Below, one piece after another: positions 58,450 to 64,000 of a DNA stretch of 64,000 nucleotides. The notes under the pieces are model-generated. The model saw only the letters and a program-made list of their open reading frames with translations. It searched no databases and was not told the origin of the DNA. This DNA is from Elgaria multicarinata webbii. Taxonomy: Eukaryota > Chordata > Lepidosauria > Squamata > Anguidae. Both the position numbers and the translations under genes were made by a program. Numbering within the stretch: the stretch's first letter is position 1; each line of letters opens with the position of its first letter. The stretch spans positions 11,747,501 through 11,811,500 of the forward strand of contig NC_086172.1 of the NCBI RefSeq assembly GCF_023053635.1. Reading direction: 5' to 3'.

Positions 58450-59639
58450 TGATATGTGCTGCCACAAATAACCCAAGGGGTGAATGAAGCTATACAGTCA
58501 ACTAGCTCTCCATTAGACAGCTATACTCTCTCATCATGACTTGATATAAATTCAATGGCTCTCCTCAATATGGAGTGAGTTGCAAGGCAGTCTCAATCTG
58601 TTCAAAGGACAAACCACTCCTTCATACGATCAAGCAAATGAGGTGCTTTGCCACAAGTGGATCATCTGCAAGGTAGGGAGGGCAATACTGGGCATGAAGG
58701 GTTCATATACAATTGGTAAACTGTGCTTCCTCACTATTAAAGTGCTACACATTGTCTTTCACTCTTTCTACATCAATGCAGCTAGCTAGCAGACTTGATA
58801 AACCTGGCTATTACACCCAAGTTGTATTACCTAAAATTCATCTCAAATTATGCTACTATACTGCATTTATCTTTATTTCTGCTCTCTGTCTTACAAGGGA
58901 GCTGTGAATCCTGATTAGTACTAAAGACAGATGCAAGTACTGCTGGGTTTTATATTTTCAAGGGCAGGAAGGGGGAGAAAACAGGCTCCTCCTACTTTGC
59001 TTCAACTTGTGATCTTTTGTAATAGGCACAAACTCACTCACAGCATCCTGAATCTCCACTGTGATACTGTAGCAGGATTTTTGCCATGCCCTCCAATAGC
59101 AAAACTTTATCTCTTTTTTAAAAAAAGCATTGACCCTGAGGACATGTTGTATGAAATCCAAGAAGCTAGCTTACTGCTTTATTAGTACTATTTAGGAATC
59201 GAAGACATTATATTGTTGCTACTTGGATTTTCTTTTCTAATGGACTAATATGACTACCCACATTAATTTTTGCTAATAAAATTATAGAGAAGGGTGGTAG
59301 GAAAGAAAAGTATAGGAAGACACAATGGACTGTAGAAGGAAGATTATATATACTTCTTAGAGAGGGGTGTATTAAGCTGTAGGAATGAGAGAGATCAATG
59401 AACCAGGGGGGAATGTGGAATTGGGTAGAAAATTTAATGCATGGAGACGGGCAGCTTTGAAAAACAGGTTGTGTTATATGTAGAATTTTCTTTTTTTATT
59501 ATTGTTTTATCAAAATTAGGAAAAGATGGTACCCTGCTCAGATTACACCAAGGGAAGCAGAAGCAGTTGATCAGGTACTTAATGGGAACTTTGGTTTTCC
59601 AGACCAACTGGATGAGTTACCAGTGTTGAGTGTCTACTA

Positions 59640-59850
59640 TACTAATTCTGACTGAGGGCAGAAATAAGACCTACAGTAAAACTACACTTTGTCCTTCTTG
59701 GACTCAAAACTTGGCAGAGCGAAAGGAAGTGCCAAAAAGTCAACACAGGAAGGATGCAAGATAAAGCTCTGCCCAACTTCCAAGTATCTTTGCAGCAAAG
59801 TATGACTTCCAACATCCAAAGTATAAGCACGTGTTTACATGTGTTTCACC
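59640..59850. repeat. Old dispersed repeat, copy A
   Basis: GCCAAAAAGTCAACACAGGA and CTGCCCAACTTCCAAGTATC resemble 61420-61485 (copy B). Family not recognised. Confidence 0.35.
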
Positions 59851-60075
59851 TTCAAAATAATTTTAACTGTACTTTGTACATCCTCCATATTCCAAACATA
59901 GTTGTGAATGGAGATTGATTTGTGGGTTAGTAAGAAAAAAAACTATCACTACACTCAAAGCAGACGTATAATCTAGCAACTCAATTCTTAAAATTGAAAT
60001 CAGTATCCTTTGCAGCTTTTGGACATTCCAACCAATTCAAATTTTAAACCCTCAAGAAATGTAGTGTCTTACACA

Positions 60076-60260
60076 AAGGGCCTGTTCAGACAACATGCTA
60101 AACCATGGTACGGCCGTTAACAATTTTGCAGTAAATAGTTACGAAGCATGGTTAAACTGTGGTTATGTAACCATCATGGGTAGGAATGGTTCACATGACA
60201 CACTAAGCCATGTTTAGCTCAAAATGCTTTATCACCATGGTTTAAGCATGTCATCTGAAC
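60076..60260. mobile_element. TTCAGACAAC-family MITE, fullest copy
   Basis: About 185 bp. It starts CCTGTTCAGACAACATGCTA and ends with the inverted TAAGCATGTCATCTGAACAG; an internal TTTAGCTCAAAATGC block is shared with the split copy near 404. Confidence 0.75.
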
Positions 60261-60929
60261 AGAGTCACATTAAATAAATTAATGTGGCATGCAAATAATT
60301 ATCTACAGCTAAGGGCTAAGTAGGATTTTCCTACCAATTATTGCTTCACAGAGATCTGGAAATATTAGTACTTGCCAGAGAGAAAAGGAAGTGCTGCTAG
60401 CAGAGATGCGAGGTGATTTTTATTTATTTTTCAAAAATGGGAATTTTTCCAGTGTGTTATTTTTCTGTGGAAAAAAACTCAGCTCATAAGTTCATTAGTA
60501 AAAATGAATGTATACCAATTGCAAATACAATATTAGGCAAGGTTGGCAGTTTCAAAGTTGTAATGAGTGTTTTAGCAAGTATATGAGAGAAGACATATAT
60601 ATCATTGAAATACATCTGTATCTCAGAGAAAAACTGAAGATGCTTGGATAACGTTCATGGAGGGTGCTGAACTCTGCTGAAACAGAGTGGCTGTCAGCAA
60701 TATCATGCACATTTCTTCGGGTTGCTAAAATTAATGAGTCAACAGTTTTTAGTACCTTTGGTGGGGGGTTTCCTCAAATTTAATCAATGTAAGAGAAGCA
60801 TATGATACTATTGTTTTTAAATTTTTACAAGTATTCCAATAAACATTTCTCCATAGCATAACATTTAGATCAGCTTAAGTGTACTTTATTTGTTCCCTCT
60901 CAAATATTTCAAGGCAAATACTTGTGTTG

Positions 60930-61055
60930 AGACATCATTATTATTATTATTATTATTATCTTCATCATCATCATCAACAACAACAACAACCTTTTTCGTG
61001 AACTGCCCAGGGAGCTTCGGCTGTTGGGCGGTATAGAAATGCAATAAATAATAAT
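60930..61055 (+). repeat. Compound trinucleotide microsatellite and LINE tail
   Basis: (ATT)n, (CAT)n and (CAA)n runs at about 60937-60990, then an L2/CR1-group tail (GAACTGCCCAGGGAGCTTCG and GGGCGGTATAGAAATG) with a poor AATA tail. Confidence 0.75.
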
Positions 61056-61127
61056 AATAACAACAACCTTTTAAAAGCTTTGTTTACTAAATACCAGTAA
61101 AATAACTTGATAAATTCTCTCGAGGGC

Positions 61128-61262
61128 AGGAGTGGGCAACCTGTGGAACTCCAGATGTTTTGGTCTATGGTTCCCATCAACTCTAACCAGCATAGCTAAT
61201 GGTGAGGGATCATGGGAGTTGTAGGTCAAAACTTCTGGAGACCCACAAGCTTCCCACATGTG
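61128..61262. repeat. CCAGATGTTTTGG-family hairpin repeat
   Basis: AACTCCAGATGTTTTGGTC and the inverted GTCAAAACTTCTGGAGACC enclose CCCATCAACTCTAACCAGC, the arrangement seen in the other copies. Confidence 0.65.
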
Positions 61263-62834
61263 CCTAGAGCATCAGAACATTTTCTGGAGATAAACTCAAA
61301 CTTATGGAAATGAATTTAATTTGCACAGGAAAAAGATACAAACTGAAAAGTTTCCTATGCAAGCAGAATTTTTTTCAATTCACATATTTCCAGAAACCCT
61401 ACATCACTGGCTGCTACTGCCAAAAACCCAACATCAGAAGGATGTAAGATTAATTTTCACCCAACTTTCAAGTATCCTGGTAATTCTAGTTATGAAAATT
61501 AAGAGGAGATTTACTTCTAGACTCTGATTATTTCTTGCTGGCCAAAATGAAAACAAGGAAAAGTTTGACTCAAATGCAAAGTCACACTTTTTTTTTAGTG
61601 TGGATTCACAATTCACTTTCCTTTGCAATTAAAGGACTTCTGCAAATTAAAGGCAGGTGAACTATTAGCAGACTACGAACAGCATGCACAAGTGCCACTA
61701 GCAGTTTGCTCTCTCTTTGAAATCAAAAGTCTTGAATTTATTCACATTTTAGATATTTTAAACATTATGAGATAATCTCCCATCAATAGGACGATTTTAG
61801 TTGCCTCAATTCACAAGAGCTCTTAAAACTTTTTAAAAATATTTGGCTTTGATTTATTTGGCATTTAGTATTCCACTGTGTCAGAGCCAAAAAGCCAAAA
61901 GTCTCTGTTCTCATGCCAAAAGGATATAAGATTATCTGTACCTGTGACAATGTACCATAAAGACAAGAACCATGCCAATTCTATTTAAAGTGAAACGGAA
62001 TGAAGTCAATATTTAGTGTTTTAAGTTAAGTTGTGCTCTTTGGAAGTGATTTTGAGAATGATTATCATAGATTTAGACACTATGAACCAACTAAAAGGAA
62101 GAATAAACTACTACAATTTCCTTTGTCTTTTTTTAAATCTTCAGTTCTTTGAAGTGCTTGAGGAGCTATATTTTAGGTTGCCATTTCCCTCCCTGACACA
62201 GCTGTTATGCCAACGCAACAATAAGAACTTCAGTAGGCAGGGCTTTTTTTTCCTACCACTGCATCTCTGCAACAAGAATTGGTGTGGAGATGCCAGTCAA
62301 TTTCTCTCTATTTCACTGGAACTCTGCCAGAAGACACACAGGAACTCTGCCAAACAAAAAGGTAGCAATCCTAATTGTGTCACATGCTACTGAAGAGACT
62401 AAACATTTAACTGATAATACTGGTGGGTGAATGAGGATGATTAAAAATAAAACACAAATTTCTTTCAAACTTTCCCCATGTATTACAGATTACAAGATGT
62501 TTGTCTCTTTTGTTCTCTGAATCATCTCCAGTCTGTATACTATTTTAAAATATGATTGAAGTTGGCTAGATTCTAACTCTGGTCTGATCAATGGCGACTT
62601 AGAATAGTACTTTAACAAATATTACTATTTATTAATTTTACAATTGAACTGGAGGTTCATTTTTGGTTTTTAATTGTATTTTTATTGAAGTTATTGTAAC
62701 ACACTTGGAGAACTTATTTGGGTCAAAATGTGGGATATGAAATTGAAAAATTAGGTCTACAAGTCTGACTCTGAAATACAGAAAACAGACATCTGCATGC
62801 AGACCTAATGAAAATATTTCTTCTGCAACAGAAG

Positions 62835-63160
62835 AAATTTCAGTGGTGGCCCCTCAATTATGGAATGATCTCCCTGACGAGGCTCGCCTGGCGCCAACAT
62901 TGTTATCTTTTCGGCGCCAGGTCAAGACTTTTCTCTTCTCCCAGGCATTTAACAGCATATGCTGAGTTTTTTAACTGACCCCAGAATAGTTGTTTTAAAT
63001 GGATATTGTCTGTTTTTGTTTGTATTTTATGCTTTTTATGGTTTTAAATTTTGGTTATTTCTTTTTAATGTTCACTGTTTTTAACTTTTGTAAACCACCC
63101 AGAGAACTTCAGCTATGGGGTGGTATATAACTGTAAATAAATAAATAAATAAATAAATTC
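62835..63160 (+). mobile_element. L2/CR1-group LINE 3' end, sense
   Basis: The C-terminal remnant at 62840-62960 reads like APQLWNDLPDEARLAPTLL then FRRQVKTFLFSQAFNS. A 3'UTR follows, with tail CACCCAGAGAACTTCAGC and a perfect (AAAT)n run to 63158. Confidence 0.8.
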
Positions 63161-63501
63161 TGTAATATTCTGAACAGCTAATTTAGTGTAACAAAGACCA
63201 AAATGTCTTTCCAGTGCTTGTTACTTGCAAGTTTATCTCAGCTCTCTACAAGGCAGCAAAGTTTACATACTGGAAGCCGAAGAGTCAACAAGCCCCACGC
63301 AAATCCAAATTCAACCCTATTTATGTCAATAGATAACATGCTTCTCCCAATTCTTCCTGAACTCGCTACAATTCAGATGTACTTTTTGCTCAGCTAGCTA
63401 GCTACAATCAACTCAAAGCCTTACTTTCAGTCTTTGTTCTCAATGCATCCCTCTGTTTGCAAGAAGCTCAAACTAAATTCACCTTCCCTACCGCAGAAGT
63501 A

Positions 63502-63867
63502 GGGATGTATGAGAATTTCATTTCCATTCATAAACACAAACAGAAGCACATTTTCTATGAAAATGTTTGCAAATTCCTAAACTTGCCTTCATGTCCAGAG
63601 ATGTGTACTTGAAAAATGCACAACTTTCTCAAAATGTGTACATTTTACATCGTCCACACTTTCCTCTATGGAGTTTTGTACAATTTTGGAAATTTGTGGA
63701 AATTTGGAAATTGCTCACAAAACTTTCACATTCGATGGCTATTTGTTTTGTGCAATTTTTCTATTTGCACAAAATGAACTGCAATCATGACTGCAAATTG
63801 AGGTGAGGTGAGCAGTGAGCTGATGATGTTTGGAGAACCTTGACAAGCTTGCTCATTGGTCCATCCC
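63502..63867. mobile_element. Candidate DNA-transposon derivative with GGGATG ends
   Basis: TA flanks both ends; the ends are GGGATGTATGAG and CCATCCC inverted. Only six or so terminal bases pair, so this is tentative. Confidence 0.4.
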
Positions 63868-64000
63868 TATGCAGAAGTCACATTACATCATGATTTAGAA
63901 GATTAGAAATGATCCCTCACATCTTTCCCTATGGCTTTTCTTGGCTTCATGTTTAATGCTAACCATATTTTGCTGTGACACCTAACCAACAAATCATGTG

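Larger units (their letters stand above)
47043..64000 (-). other. PPP3R1: PPP3R1 intron 1 (open at the right edge)
   Basis: At least 17 kb. It contains the DIRS element, CR1 and L2-like LINE ends, MITEs and hairpin repeats (listed). 50440-51900 and 61520-62830 show nothing recognisable. No CpG island or exon was seen before the edge. Confidence 0.7.

Noticed and set aside
1-64000. CRISPR arrays, bacterial operons, ribosome binding sites, riboswitches
   Set aside because: The window is vertebrate nuclear DNA with spliced genes. The tandem repeats seen are microsatellites without spacer structure.
1-64000. tRNA, rRNA or snoRNA genes
   Set aside because: No stretch with A and B boxes in a cloverleaf, no rRNA similarity, and no box C/D or H/ACA arrangement that I could support by eye.

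Overview
The window is vertebrate nuclear DNA, most likely from a squamate reptile. Three split protein-coding genes with GT-AG introns can be read exon by exon. They lie in the order WDR92 (DNAAF10), PNO1, PPP3R1, the order known from human chromosome 2p14. The squamate assignment is an inference. It rests on many copies of LINE 3' ends with the GGGCGGTATAGAAATG-type tail, on CR1 and CR1-like LINE ends, on palindromic DNA-transposon derivatives, and on a DIRS retrotransposon, all of which I know from lizard and snake genomes. No bacterial, phage or plasmid feature was seen.

Layout. 1-9.0 kb: intergenic DNA with old repeats and no gene seen. 9.08-23.95 kb: WDR92 on the minus strand, 8 coding exons, 360 codons. 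23.95-24.37 kb: a CpG-rich divergent promoter shared by WDR92 and PNO1, with consensus NRF1, CRE, ETS and CCAAT motifs. 24.37-34.5 kb: PNO1 on the plus strand, 7 coding exons. 34.5-36.76 kb: short intergenic gap between converging genes. 36.76 kb to beyond the right edge: PPP3R1 on the minus strand. Exons 2 to 6 are present. The exon with the start codon lies outside the window, so the last 17 kb is the first intron. A DIRS tyrosine-recombinase retrotransposon of about 5.9 kb sits in that intron (51.90-57.82 kb). It looks whole, with inverted terminal repeats, an internal complementary region and three long open frames.

Function. The genes are housekeeping neighbours and not an operon. WDR92 helps assemble axonemal dynein arms. 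PNO1 is a KH-domain factor in 40S ribosome maturation. PPP3R1 is the calcium-binding regulatory subunit of calcineurin. WDR92 and PNO1 share a promoter; PNO1 and PPP3R1 converge.

The introns carry the unusual material. This includes a GC-rich 1.2 kb chain of foldback hairpins in PPP3R1 intron 4, a four-unit palindrome in PNO1 intron 4, a hAT-type element nested in a CR1-like LINE in PNO1 intron 1, a 744 bp element with 26 bp inverted ends in WDR92 intron 3, and a dispersed set of palindromic elements with TTCAGACAAC tips. Nothing read here amounts to a clearly new coding system.
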